A stretch of DNA of 64,000 bases from an uncultured Anaerolineae bacterium (GTDB taxonomy: Bacteria; Chloroflexota; Anaerolineae; Promineifilales; Promineifilaceae). Below the pieces are notes generated by a model. The model searched no databases. It worked only from the letters and a program-made list of their open reading frames with translations, and was not told the origin of the DNA. This document shows positions 44,668 through 52,497 of the stretch, piece after piece. The translations under genes and the position numbers were made by a program. The stretch spans positions 1 through 64,000 of the forward strand of contig CAJQMR010000022.1 of NCBI GenBank assembly GCA_905479495.1, in the 5' to 3' direction. Numbering within the stretch: the first letter of the stretch is position 1; every line of letters begins with the position of its first letter.

Positions 44668-46395
44668 TCACCGACAAATTAATATCGGATGCTCAAACCG
44701 CCGCAAAATCTCATCCACGGTGCTCCCAAGCATAAAGTGCATCATGGGCCGAAAACCAAACCCGCCCATAATGAGAAAATTAATGTCATACTCATCGGCC
44801 GTTTGCATGACAGCCTTGGCAATAGTCATCTTGTGCAAAACATACGTCGCATTCATAATGCCATGCGCTGTTAGGTAGTCCTCGGCCCGCTGCAAAGCAT
44901 CAGCAGCTGTGTATTCAGTTTCTACAGTGACCACCGTAAGCGATAACGGCCAGCGCATAGCCAGATAGGTGGCAACAAACAGCGCCTCCTCGGCTTTAGG
45001 ACTGCCATCATAAGCCAACAACACCCGGTCCATAGCGGTCTCTGCGCCGTTAGGAATCGCCAGAATGGGTCGCGGACAGCGCTGCACCAATTGGCTGAAC
45101 CGATTACCCAATCTGGCTAAAGCCTGTGGCCCAGGTGGATGTTCCAGATTTAGCACAACCAAATCAGCAAAGGCAGCTCGTTTAATGATCACCTCAACAA
45201 CAGGGCCTACTTCTACAGCAAACTCAGCCTGCAAGCCTGCTTCATGGCAAGTGCGCAGGAATCTTTCCCGAATACGGTCCACTTTGGCAGTTTCGCGCTG
45301 ATCTTCACGGGCCACAATGTGCAGGCCCAGCAAACGATCATCATCACGCAGAGCCAGCTTCACCACCTGGTCCAACATCTGCCAATCAGCTTCGCTGCCA
45401 CGAATACCAACTAAATAATCAGCAAAGAGACAGCCGAGCTCTCTGGTTTCTTGAAATTCGCGCCAGCGCCCAGGTGGCGGCCCTTCGATCAGTTCCGGTG
45501 GCACCAATGTTTGGCGCAGCCAGCCAGCCAGGCCTCGTGGGCGCTGGCTTTCTTCAGTGGCTAACAGGGAAACGGCCGTTTCCGGCTCAATCTCCCACCC
45601 CAAAGCCGCTTCAAGCTCGGCACGCCGCTCTGAAAAGAGAATGTACATGTCGGCCCGGGTGCGATCTGGGAAGAGACGCATGATGCCCTGTGCCTGAATA
45701 TGTCGCAGCACAGGCAAATAAACATCATCATACCAGCGGCATACGGCCGTTTCATCATCCACCGGCTCGCCCCGTTCAGCCAACAGCACGGCATGGGCTT
45801 CAATCTGGTCCAGCAGCAGCTGATACTGACCGCAAAATGTCATGAGCAAATCAGCATTCGGCCGCAGAATATCCAAATTGGTCTGATCTAAAAATTCTGC
45901 GTAGCGTGCTTTGCAAATGATCTCATCTGGATCATCATCCAGGGAGAGCGGCACGCGCAGGTTCACTTCCGTCACCCGGGCTGTTATCGAATCGGTGCCC
46001 AACTGTCGGGCAATAGAAACACGATGATTGCCATCAATCACAAAGTAAACATCACCGACCTTGTAAACATCAATGGGTGGCATACCGGCCATATCATTTA
46101 CGGCCGTTTTCACACTTACCCATCGTTCCTCATCACTGTCATTTTTGGGCCAAAAGGTGCGCGTAAAATCTTGATAGCGCCCCACACTGCCCACAATGGC
46201 GTCCAGCGGAATTTCCCGAACGCCCTGCTTAACCTCATCAGAAGCACTGACATACCGGCAAACATCGTCATAGGCCAACAAATCAGCCGATTTACCGGTG
46301 AGCCGGGCCATCATTTGCTGCATCGCGGCCGCCCGACGTGCCCGCTTAAAATCTTCTACAGCCGAATTGTAAACAACTGTTCCTGGAATAGACAC
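44668..46395 (-). CDS. ParB-like nuclease domain / universal stress protein fusion, paralog 1
   Basis: The 575-aa protein has the same layout as the gene 14 bases downstream: VYFVIDGNHRVSIARQLG in the ParB-like domain, then USP signatures LAYDGSPKAEEALFVATYLA, NFLIMGGFGFRP and STVDEILRR. The two are clearly tandem duplicates. The start is the ATG at 46395. The upstream 305-bp gap leads to the his leader on the opposite strand. Confidence 0.8.
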   Translation of the reverse strand: MSIPGTVVYNSAVEDFKRARRAAAMQQMMARLTGKSADLLAYDDVCRYVSASDEVKQGVREIPLDAIVGSVGRYQDFTRTFWPKNDSDEERWVSVKTAVNDMAGMPPIDVYKVGDVYFVIDGNHRVSIARQLGTDSITARVTEVNLRVPLSLDDDPDEIICKARYAEFLDQTNLDILRPNADLLMTFCGQYQLLLDQIEAHAVLLAERGEPVDDETAVCRWYDDVYLPVLRHIQAQGIMRLFPDRTRADMYILFSERRAELEAALGWEIEPETAVSLLATEESQRPRGLAGWLRQTLVPPELIEGPPPGRWREFQETRELGCLFADYLVGIRGSEADWQMLDQVVKLALRDDDRLLGLHIVAREDQRETAKVDRIRERFLRTCHEAGLQAEFAVEVGPVVEVIIKRAAFADLVVLNLEHPPGPQALARLGNRFSQLVQRCPRPILAIPNGAETAMDRVLLAYDGSPKAEEALFVATYLAMRWPLSLTVVTVETEYTAADALQRAEDYLTAHGIMNATYVLHKMTIAKAVMQTADEYDINFLIMGGFGFRPMMHFMLGSTVDEILRRFEHPILICR

Positions 46396-46591
46396 GGTTC
46401 AACCTACCTAAAAATAGTGAGAATTTTTCGCACATTATACACATCTGTGGGAGTGCATACCTAATCTAATAACAAACGGTTAAAAAGACCTTAAACGGCC
46501 GTTAGCAAACACAACCGCCCTACTTCTTATAACCAAAACAAACTTCATTTCACCAATCTAACCAACATTGTACATGACAAAGGAAAGAAGC

Positions 46592-46687
46592 ATGAATAGC
46601 AAAAAGGTCAATTTGGAGGCGCGTATCCTGCTCGGGAAACTTGGCATTTCCGGAGAAATCTATTGCACCCTTCGAGAGATGTGCTAG
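46592..46687 (+). CDS. candidate 31-aa small ORF before the his leader
   Basis: ATG 46592 is followed by 31 codons (MNSKKVNLEARILLGKLGIS onward, then TAG at 46685). It is preceded by AAGGAAAG. It overlaps the proposed his promoter, so it is either an upstream cistron or chance. No family is recognised. Confidence 0.3.
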   Translation: MNSKKVNLEARILLGKLGISGEIYCTLREMC

Positions 46688-46690
46688 ACT
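46663..46690 (+). promoter_or_regulatory. proposed his operon promoter
   Basis: A -35 TTGCAC (46663-46668), a 16-base spacer and -10 TAGACT (46685-46690) preceded by TG. The leader peptide ATG is at 46701, so the RNA would begin about four bases before the start codon. Confidence 0.5.
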
Positions 46691-46700
46691 TTTTACCATC

Positions 46701-46781
46701 ATGAACAACAATCCCGCCTTACCCCTCATGAACCATCATCATGCACACCATACAATTTGGCGATGGTTCGCTTTGGGTTGA
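46701..46781 (+). CDS. hisL: his operon leader peptide
   Basis: The 26-codon ORF contains MNHHHAHHT near its middle: five His codons within six (46734-46751). Such peptides sense charged tRNA-His by ribosome stalling. Just before the His codons, CCTCATGAACC (46724-46734) can pair with GGTTGAGG (46776-46783). That second strand can instead pair with CCTCAAACC (46820-46828), which is one arm of the terminator. Stalling on His codons would mask the first strand and favour the antiterminator. A 12-bp terminator follows. These are the parts of a classical attenuator. Confidence 0.9.
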   Translation: MNNNPALPLMNHHHAHHTIWRWFALG

Positions 46782-46812
46782 GGTAACTTTTTTGTTCCAA
46801 GGATGTATTTTT

Positions 46813-46845
46813 ACACCCTCCTCAAACCTGAGGAGGGTGTTTTTG
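46813..46845 (+). terminator. his attenuator terminator
   Basis: ACACCCTCCTCA (46813-46824), the four-base loop AACC, and TGAGGAGGGTGT (46829-46840) form a perfect 12-bp stem followed by TTTTTG. It lies between the leader peptide and hisG. Strand 46820-46828 can alternatively pair with the leader. Confidence 0.9.
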
Positions 46846-46914
46846 TTTCCCCTTGTAATACCAGCTGAAACTGTCCCAGTTCATGATGATTGTATATATT
46901 TGAAGGAGTGTTAA

Positions 46915-47940
46915 ATGTTACGAACCGATATTCGGCTGGCACTGCCCAGCAAGGGTGCTCTGCACAAAGACGCTTTTGAGTTTTTAGAAGCGTGCGGCCT
47001 CAAAATTTTCCGGCCCAATCCGCGCCAATATGAGGCCACGATTCCCAGTCTGCCGCAGCTTACGGTGATGTTTCAACGACCGGGCGACATTGTCACCGGT
47101 GTACGACAAGGCAGCATCGATTTTGGCATCACGGGATTAGACATTTTAGCCGAGAAGGCATACGGCCGTTCCCACACCATCCTCATGCTCCACGACGCAC
47201 TTGGTTTTGGGCCCTGTACCCTCAACCTGGCCATCCCAGAAGAGCAGCCTGCCCACACCATGACCGATCTGGCCACATGGGCCAATGAACTGGGGGCAAA
47301 CGGCCGTTCCCTACGAGTGGCCACCAAATTCCCCAAAACAACTGGCTCTTTTCTGGAAAAGCATAACGTTAAACCATTCAAGCTCATCACCGTGGAAGGC
47401 ACGCTAGAAATTGCCCCGACCATTGGCTACGCCGACGTCATTTCTGATCTCGTTTCCAGCGGCATCACCCTGCGCGACAATCATCTGCGCCCCATCGACG
47501 ATGGCCTTATTTTGCGCTCCCAAGCCTGCCTGATTGCTAACAAAGAAGCGCTGCAAACCCGGCCAGACGTACTGACCGTGGCTCGCCAACTCATTGAATA
47601 CATTGAAGCCTATTTGCGAGCCGAAAACTCATTCCTGGTTGTCACCAATGTGCGCGGCGCTTCGCCAGAAGATATTGCCGAAAAGATGCTGAGCCAGCCC
47701 CACCTGCGCGGTCTACGCGGCCCTACCATCGCGCCAGTTGTCGCCCGGCACCACGTCCCCGACGACCCCGAGTGGTTTGCCGTAAACATTGTGGTGCAAA
47801 GGCCACATCTGTTCCAGGCCATCACCGAACTGCGCGCCATTGGCGGCAGCGGCGTGGTTGTCTCGCCCTGTACCTACATTTTTGAAGAAGAACCGGAGCG
47901 GTATCGCGCCATGCTGACCGCTTTGGAGAGTGAGAAGTGA
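46915..47940 (+). CDS. hisG: ATP phosphoribosyltransferase, long form with regulatory domain
   Basis: The 341-aa enzyme starts histidine synthesis by joining ATP and PRPP. It shows LALPSKGALHKDAFEFL and GSIDFGITGLDILAE. The PRPP loop is in the segment VEGTLEIAPTIGYADVISDLV. The C-terminal ACT-like domain, typical of the His-inhibited long form, includes FAVNIVVQRPHLFQAITELRAIGG. AAGGAG precedes the ATG. The stop lies within the left arm of a GAAGTGAAAAG palindrome. Confidence 0.95.
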   Translation: MLRTDIRLALPSKGALHKDAFEFLEACGLKIFRPNPRQYEATIPSLPQLTVMFQRPGDIVTGVRQGSIDFGITGLDILAEKAYGRSHTILMLHDALGFGPCTLNLAIPEEQPAHTMTDLATWANELGANGRSLRVATKFPKTTGSFLEKHNVKPFKLITVEGTLEIAPTIGYADVISDLVSSGITLRDNHLRPIDDGLILRSQACLIANKEALQTRPDVLTVARQLIEYIEAYLRAENSFLVVTNVRGASPEDIAEKMLSQPHLRGLRGPTIAPVVARHHVPDDPEWFAVNIVVQRPHLFQAITELRAIGGSGVVVSPCTYIFEEEPERYRAMLTALESEK

Positions 47941-47993
47941 AAAGTAAAAAGTGATAAGTGAACTCAACTTTTCACTCCCTTCCTTTTCACTTC
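47934..47993. repeat. palindromic element between hisG and hisD
   Basis: GAAGTGAAAAG (47934-47944) and CTTTTCACTTC (47983-47993) are perfect inverted repeats. The hisG stop TGA (47938-47940) is inside the left arm. The middle is AGTAAAAAGTGATAAG simple sequence. Confidence 0.8.
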
Positions 47994-48006
47994 CTCCAAA
48001 AAGATC

Positions 48007-49332
48007 ATGATAAACATATACACAATTCCAGATGCCCAAAAATCCATCCTGCGGCGGGAAACGTCGCTGGAGCCAGATGTGCCGCCTGCGCTGCAAGCCA
48101 GTTTGAACAGCTTGTTTGGTGCGGGGGCCACACCAGAAACGGCCGTTACCACCATTCTCCGCGATGTGCGCCAAAGAGGGGATGCCGCTTTACGCCACTG
48201 GACAGAAACGATTGATGGGGTGGCCTTGAAAAGTTTGCAAGTGGATAAACAAACGATTGAAACGGCCGTTGCCAGAATCCCAACTGAATTAAAAGAAGCC
48301 CTGGAGCTGGCCGCCAGCCGCATCCGTGACTTTCACCAGCGGCAGCCGCTGCCCAACTGGGAAACCAGCGAAATGGGCGGTCGCGTCGGCCAGCGCGTCA
48401 CGCCAATTCAGCGCGTGGGCGTTTACGTGCCTGGCGGCACGGCCCCACTGCCCTCTTCGCTGCTGATGTCGGTGATTCCAGCCCAGGTGGCGGGCGTTCC
48501 CGAGATTGTTGTGGCCACACCACCAGGAAAGGGAGACGGCCGTATCCCCGATGTGATTTTGGCCGCTGCTGCCATTGCCGGTATCGACACTATTTACACA
48601 CTAGGCGGGGCACAAGCCGTGGCCGCGTTGGCCTTTGGCAGCGAAAGCGTGCCTCGCGTCGATAAAATCGTTGGTCCCGGCAACCTCTTCACCACCCTGG
48701 CCAAACGGCAGGTGTACGGCATTGTGGGCATCGACGGCCTGTATGGCCCCACCGAAACTGTGGTCGTCGCCGATGACACAGCCAACCCCGCCTGGGTCGC
48801 CGCTGACATGTTGGCCCAGGCCGAACATGACGTGTTGGCTACCGCCATCCTCTTCACGCCCTCTAAAAAATTTGCTGAGAACGTCCAGGTAGAAATTGCC
48901 CGCCAAATGGAAGAACTCAGCCGCAGCGAGGTCATTGCCGTTTCGCTGGCCAACCGGGGCGGCATTGTACTCACGGCCGATTTGGATGAAGCGTGCCAGC
49001 TCGCCAGCAACTTTGCCGCCGAACACACCTGCATCGCCACCGCCAATCCAGCGGACTATGTGGACAAGATTCCCAACGCCGGAGGCCTGTTTATCGGTGA
49101 GCGCAGCTTCGAGGTGCTGGGCGATTACGTCGCCGGCCCCAGCCACGTGATGCCCACCAACGGCACGGCCCGCTTCGCCTCGCCGCTCAACGTGTTCGAT
49201 TTTGTCAAAATCAGCAGCATCATTGAACTTGACGATGCGACCTCCGCCAGCCTCAGCCGCGCCGCCGCCCGCATCGCCCAGGCCGAAGCCCTCGACGGCC
49301 ACGCCAACGCCGCCAAAAAGAGGATAAAATAA
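48007..49332 (+). CDS. hisD: histidinol dehydrogenase
   Basis: The 441-aa enzyme oxidises histidinol to histidine with two NAD. Landmarks include GVYVPGGTAPLPSSLLMSVIP, PRVDKIVGPGNLFTT, and the zinc/catalytic segment LAQAEHDVLATAILF and EHTCIATANP. GPSHVMPTNGTARFASPL is near the C-terminus. The AA of its TAA stop is the first pair of bases of the inverted repeat that borders the GxxExxY gene. Confidence 0.96.
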   Translation: MINIYTIPDAQKSILRRETSLEPDVPPALQASLNSLFGAGATPETAVTTILRDVRQRGDAALRHWTETIDGVALKSLQVDKQTIETAVARIPTELKEALELAASRIRDFHQRQPLPNWETSEMGGRVGQRVTPIQRVGVYVPGGTAPLPSSLLMSVIPAQVAGVPEIVVATPPGKGDGRIPDVILAAAAIAGIDTIYTLGGAQAVAALAFGSESVPRVDKIVGPGNLFTTLAKRQVYGIVGIDGLYGPTETVVVADDTANPAWVAADMLAQAEHDVLATAILFTPSKKFAENVQVEIARQMEELSRSEVIAVSLANRGGIVLTADLDEACQLASNFAAEHTCIATANPADYVDKIPNAGGLFIGERSFEVLGDYVAGPSHVMPTNGTARFASPLNVFDFVKISSIIELDDATSASLSRAAARIAQAEALDGHANAAKKRIK

Positions 49333-49357
49333 CCGCAGAGTCGCAGAGAACGCGGAG
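49331..49357 (+). repeat. left inverted end of GxxExxY cassette
   Basis: The sequence begins AACCGCAGAG and continues in CGCAGAG and CGCGGAG words for 27 bases. It matches the reverse complement of 49745-49771 at 24 of 27 positions by eye. Confidence 0.85.
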
Positions 49358-49364
49358 GATTTTT

Positions 49365-49742
49365 ATGAGAGAAAATGAGTTATCGACTGAAATTATTGGG
49401 GCGGCGATTGAGGTGCATAAGCAGCTGGGTCCCGGATTGCTTGAATCAGCTTACGAAACGTGCCTGGCACAGGAAATGAGTTTAAGGGGCATTGCCTTTG
49501 AGCGGCAAAAACCACTTCCCCTGACATATAAAGGCACCAAATTAGACTGCGGCTATCGCCTAGACTTTCTTGTGGAAGGGCTTGTGGTTGTGGAGTTGAA
49601 AGCAGTCAAAAAGTTTGAGCCTGTCCATAAAGCACAAATGCTTACATACCTAAAATTAACAAGCTGCAAACTAGGCCTACTACTAAACTTTCACACTATT
49701 CTCCTGAAAACAGGTATCAAACGTGTTGTTCTCAACCTATAA
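49365..49742 (+). CDS. GxxExxY protein, PD-(D/E)xK nuclease-like
   Basis: The 125-aa protein has the family motif GLLESAY (24-30). A PD-(D/E)xK-like core follows, with Asp67 in YRLDFLVEG and the ExK pair at Glu77/Lys79 in VVVELKAVKKF. Function is unknown in the family. It sits between hisD and hisC, interrupting the his operon. Inverted ends of 27 bp at 49331-49357 and 49745-49771 closely frame it, suggesting a mobile cassette with the protein as a possible mobiliser. No typical transposase is present. Confidence 0.85.
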   Translation: MRENELSTEIIGAAIEVHKQLGPGLLESAYETCLAQEMSLRGIAFERQKPLPLTYKGTKLDCGYRLDFLVEGLVVVELKAVKKFEPVHKAQMLTYLKLTSCKLGLLLNFHTILLKTGIKRVVLNL

Positions 49743-49744
49743 AA

Positions 49745-49771
49745 CTCAGCGCTCTCTGCGCCTCTGCGGTT
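49745..49771 (-). repeat. right inverted end of GxxExxY cassette
   Basis: The sequence ends CTCTGCGGTT, mirroring AACCGCAGAG of the left end. Related words occur in palindromes at 32265-32367, inside hisC (50397-50465), and near 56083-56127. Confidence 0.85.
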
Positions 49772-49787
49772 CATTTAAGGAGCAAAC

Positions 49788-50957
49788 ATGACCAATAGAT
49801 TTGTACGTCCAGATATTGCTGAGATGGAGCCTTACATCCCGATTGTGCCGTTTGAGGTGTTGTCGGCCAGGTTGGGACGGGCACCGGAAGAGATTGTGAA
49901 GCTGGATGCCAATGAAAATCCGTATGGGCCATCACCGAAGGCATTGGAGGCTTTGCGCAACGGCCGTTTCTTCCACATCTACCCTGACCCCGAATCCAAC
50001 GAACTGCGTGAAGCCCTCAGCAGCTACGTCAACATGCCCAAATCACGCCTGCTCACCGGCATGGGGGCCGATGAGCTAATCGATCTGGTGCTGCGCGTGG
50101 TGCTCTCGCCTGGGGATGTGGTGATTGATTGTCCACCGTCGTTTGGCATGTATCCGTTCAGTACGGCCGTTAACAGCGGACAATACGTGCAAGTCTGGCG
50201 TAAAAAGGATTTCAGTTTGGACATTGCGGGAATTGAAACGGCCGTAGCCCAAAATCCCAACGCCAAAGTGCTTTTCCTCTGCTCGCCCAATAACCCAGAC
50301 GGCAGCACTATCAGCGACACCGACCTGCGCCGTCTGCTCCAACTGCCCCTGCTCGTCGTGCTGGACGAAGCCTATGTGGACTTCGCATTTGATTTGAACC
50401 GCGGAGAGCGCGGAGAACACAGAGAAGAAAAAGAAAACTCTGCGCCCTCCGCGTCCTCTGCGGTTAATAATTCCAGCCGTATTCAGTGGACGCTGGAGTA
50501 TGACAACCTGGCGGTGCTGCGCACGTTTAGCAAGCTGGCGGGATTGGCCGGACTGCGTGTAGGCTACGGGGCTTTCCCAGAATGGCTGCTGCCCCACCTC
50601 TGGAAAATCAAGCAGCCGTACAATATCAACGTCGCTGCCTCGCTGGCTGCGCTGGCTTCATTAGAAGATCAACAGTGGTTGCATGAGAAAGTACAACTTT
50701 TAGTTACTGAAAGGGAGCGTCTTTTTGCAGAATTGGGTACAATTCGTTACCTGAATCCATTCCCCAGTCGGTCAAACTTTATATTATGCCAAGTCATCGG
50801 TCGAGATGCCCAAACGCTCAAGCTCGATTTAGAAAAAGAAGGCATCCTGGTGCGCTATTTTAACAAGCCCGGCCTGGACAATTGCATTCGCATCAGCGCG
50901 GGGCGACCAGAGGAAACAGATCGGTTGATTACCGAATTACATCATTTAGGGGAGTAG
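49788..50957 (+). CDS. hisC: histidinol-phosphate aminotransferase
   Basis: The 389-aa PLP enzyme converts imidazole-acetol phosphate with glutamate to histidinol phosphate. It has KLDANENPYGPSP, LFLCSPNNPDG, LDEAYVDF, and the PLP lysine in FSKLAGLAGLRVGYG. About 23 residues after DEAYVDFAFDLN (NRGERGEHREEKENSAPSAS and on) come from an in-frame palindromic element at 50397-50465. Without them the length would be normal. AAGGAG precedes the ATG. Confidence 0.96.
   Translation: MTNRFVRPDIAEMEPYIPIVPFEVLSARLGRAPEEIVKLDANENPYGPSPKALEALRNGRFFHIYPDPESNELREALSSYVNMPKSRLLTGMGADELIDLVLRVVLSPGDVVIDCPPSFGMYPFSTAVNSGQYVQVWRKKDFSLDIAGIETAVAQNPNAKVLFLCSPNNPDGSTISDTDLRRLLQLPLLVVLDEAYVDFAFDLNRGERGEHREEKENSAPSASSAVNNSSRIQWTLEYDNLAVLRTFSKLAGLAGLRVGYGAFPEWLLPHLWKIKQPYNINVAASLAALASLEDQQWLHEKVQLLVTERERLFAELGTIRYLNPFPSRSNFILCQVIGRDAQTLKLDLEKEGILVRYFNKPGLDNCIRISAGRPEETDRLITELHHLGE
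50397..50465. repeat. in-frame CGCAGAG palindrome inside hisC
   Basis: The left arm starts AACCGCGGAGAGCGCGGAG (50397) and the right arm ends CCTCTGCGGTT (50465). The arms agree at 22 of 28 positions around a 13-base A-rich loop. The whole is 69 bases, that is 23 codons, so the frame survives. The arm sequence is the same as the GxxExxY cassette ends. Confidence 0.85.
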
Positions 50958-50974
50958 GCAATTTTTATACGAAG

Positions 50975-51044
50975 ATACAAAGGAACACAAGAAACAAAGA
51001 ATGTATCGAACTGTTTGCTTTATTCCCCCTTTGTTCCTTTGTAT
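50975..51044. repeat. palindromic element between hisC and hisB
   Basis: ATACAAAGGAACA (50975-50987) pairs perfectly with TGTTCCTTTGTAT (51032-51044). The middle is simple sequence. It occupies nearly the whole gap between the hisC stop and hisB. Confidence 0.75.
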
Positions 51045-51066
51045 AAATTTCTAGAAGCGATTCAAG

Positions 51067-51660
51067 ATGACACGAACAGCAGTGATTCATCGCCAAACCA
51101 GTGAAACTGATATTTCCATTTCCTTAAATCTGGACGGAACAGGCGAGCACAAAATCAGCACGGCCGTTGGCTTTTTTGACCACATGCTAACGGCGCTGGC
51201 GGTTCACGGCCTCTTTGATTTAACAGTACAGGCCACCGGCGACCTGCACATCGATACCCACCACACAGTTGAGGACGTGGGCATTGTGCTGGGGCAAGCG
51301 ATCAACCAGGCGCTGGGCGACCGCAAGGGCATTACGCGCATGGGTCACGCTTACGTACCAATGGATGAGGCGCTGGGTTTTGTGGCGGTCGATTTGGGCG
51401 GACGGCCGTACACCGTCTTTCACGGTACCTGGCACACCCCGGCCATCGGCCAGATGCCCACTGATTTGGTGCAGCATTTCTTTGAATCCGTGGCCATCCA
51501 TGCCCGAATGAACCTGCACGCTCGTATTGAATACGGCCGTAACGATCACCATCAAGCCGAAGCGTTGTTTAAAGCATTTGGCCGGGCTTTGCAAACGGCC
51601 GTTGCGCTTGACCCACGCCGACAGGATGTAGCTTCGACGAAGGGAACGCTCACAGAGTGA
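51067..51660 (+). CDS. hisB: imidazoleglycerol-phosphate dehydratase
   Basis: The 197-aa monofunctional dehydratase removes water from imidazole glycerol phosphate. Manganese-binding motifs are clear: [28 protein letters not shown], and [19 protein letters not shown]. There is no N-terminal phosphatase domain, so histidinol phosphatase must come from another gene. Confidence 0.97.
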   Translation: MTRTAVIHRQTSETDISISLNLDGTGEHKISTAVGFFDHMLTALAVHGLFDLTVQATGDLHIDTHHTVEDVGIVLGQAINQALGDRKGITRMGHAYVPMDEALGFVAVDLGGRPYTVFHGTWHTPAIGQMPTDLVQHFFESVAIHARMNLHARIEYGRNDHHQAEALFKAFGRALQTAVALDPRRQDVASTKGTLTE

Positions 51661-51668
51661 GCGGTGAA

Positions 51669-51734
51669 CGGTTATCGGTAATCCGTGAACGGTGAGCCGT
51701 TGACCGATTACCGAACACCGATTACCGATAACGG
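51669..51734. repeat. palindromic element between hisB and hisH
   Basis: CGGTTATCGGTAATC (51669-51683) is nearly inverted by GATTACCGATAACGG (51720-51734). The middle is made of CCGTTGACCGATTACC words. It begins right after the hisB stop. Confidence 0.7.
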
Positions 51735-51747
51735 ATTACCAAAACAA

Positions 51748-52425
51748 ATGACCAAAATCACCATGATCGACTACGGCGCAAGTAACATTCGCTCCGCGCA
51801 AAAAGCCTTTGAGCATATCGGGGCCGATGTACACCTGACGGATGATCCAGACGTGGTGCGCCGGGCCGACAAGCTGGTGCTGCCTGGCGTGGGCGCGTTT
51901 GGCTCCGGCATGGCTGGCCTGCGCCGCCACAACCTGCCCGAAGCCATACAGGAAACGGTACAGCGCGGCGTACCGTTTTTAGGCATCTGCGTAGGCATGC
52001 AGCTCATGTTCACAGAAGGACACGAAATGGGTGTGCATCAGGGATTGGATTTGTTGGCCGGTAAAGTCATTCGCTTTCCAGAAAAATTGTCGATGGTTAA
52101 TGGCAAACGGTTAACAGTTAATGAACCCCAATCTCCAATCTCTAATCTCCAATCCCTAAAAATCCCCCACATGGGTTGGAACGAGTTGGAACCAGCCTGG
52201 GAAAACCCGCTGTTGGCTGGCGTACAAACTGGCGACTACGCTTATTTTGTGCATTCTTACTACTGTGATCCCGAAGATGCAACGGCCGTCCTCGCCTGGA
52301 CTGACTATGGTTTCCCATTTGCTTCTGTTGTGGCCAAGGATAATATTTATGGTCTGCAATTCCACCCGGAAAAAAGCCAAAGTGTGGGGCTGACCATTTT
52401 GCAGAACTTTTTAGAAAAACTGTAA
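51748..52425 (+). CDS. hisH: imidazole glycerol phosphate synthase, glutaminase subunit
   Basis: The 225-aa subunit releases ammonia from glutamine for HisF. The nucleophile Cys lies in FLGICVGMQLMF. The His and Glu of the triad are in GLQFHPEKSQ. A stretch of about 20 residues (VNGKRLTVNEPQSPISNLQS) just before KIPHMGWN is encoded by a simple-sequence insert (52086-52156) and makes the protein longer than usual. The ATG at 51748 is chosen; the reading frame upstream is only repeat. Confidence 0.95.
   Translation: MTKITMIDYGASNIRSAQKAFEHIGADVHLTDDPDVVRRADKLVLPGVGAFGSGMAGLRRHNLPEAIQETVQRGVPFLGICVGMQLMFTEGHEMGVHQGLDLLAGKVIRFPEKLSMVNGKRLTVNEPQSPISNLQSLKIPHMGWNELEPAWENPLLAGVQTGDYAYFVHSYYCDPEDATAVLAWTDYGFPFASVVAKDNIYGLQFHPEKSQSVGLTILQNFLEKL
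52086..52156. repeat. in-frame simple-sequence insert in hisH
   Basis: ATGGTTAATGGCAAACGGTT words are followed by CCAATCTCCAATCTCTAATC words. The same pair of words is found in the ABC ATPase gene (13336-13413). The frame is kept. Confidence 0.75.
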
Positions 52426-52468
52426 TTGCGTGATCGCGTCGTTTGGCCATTGCCTAACCACGCAATTA
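52423..52468. repeat. palindrome over the hisH stop codon
   Basis: TAATTGCGTG (52423-52432) pairs perfectly with CACGCAATTA (52459-52468). The first three bases are the hisH stop. A further copy, ACGCAAT, follows. The element fills most of the gap to hisA. Confidence 0.8.
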
Positions 52469-52497
52469 CGCAATACTCGCAATCCCAAGAGGTACTA

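Noticed and set aside
46813-46845. A T-box regulating the his operon.
   Set aside because: No T-box sequence or specifier stem is seen; the His-rich leader ORF explains the terminator better.
47934-50465. The his-region palindromes as a CRISPR array.
   Set aside because: The repeats are of different words, irregularly spaced and separated by genes; there are no unique spacers or cas genes.
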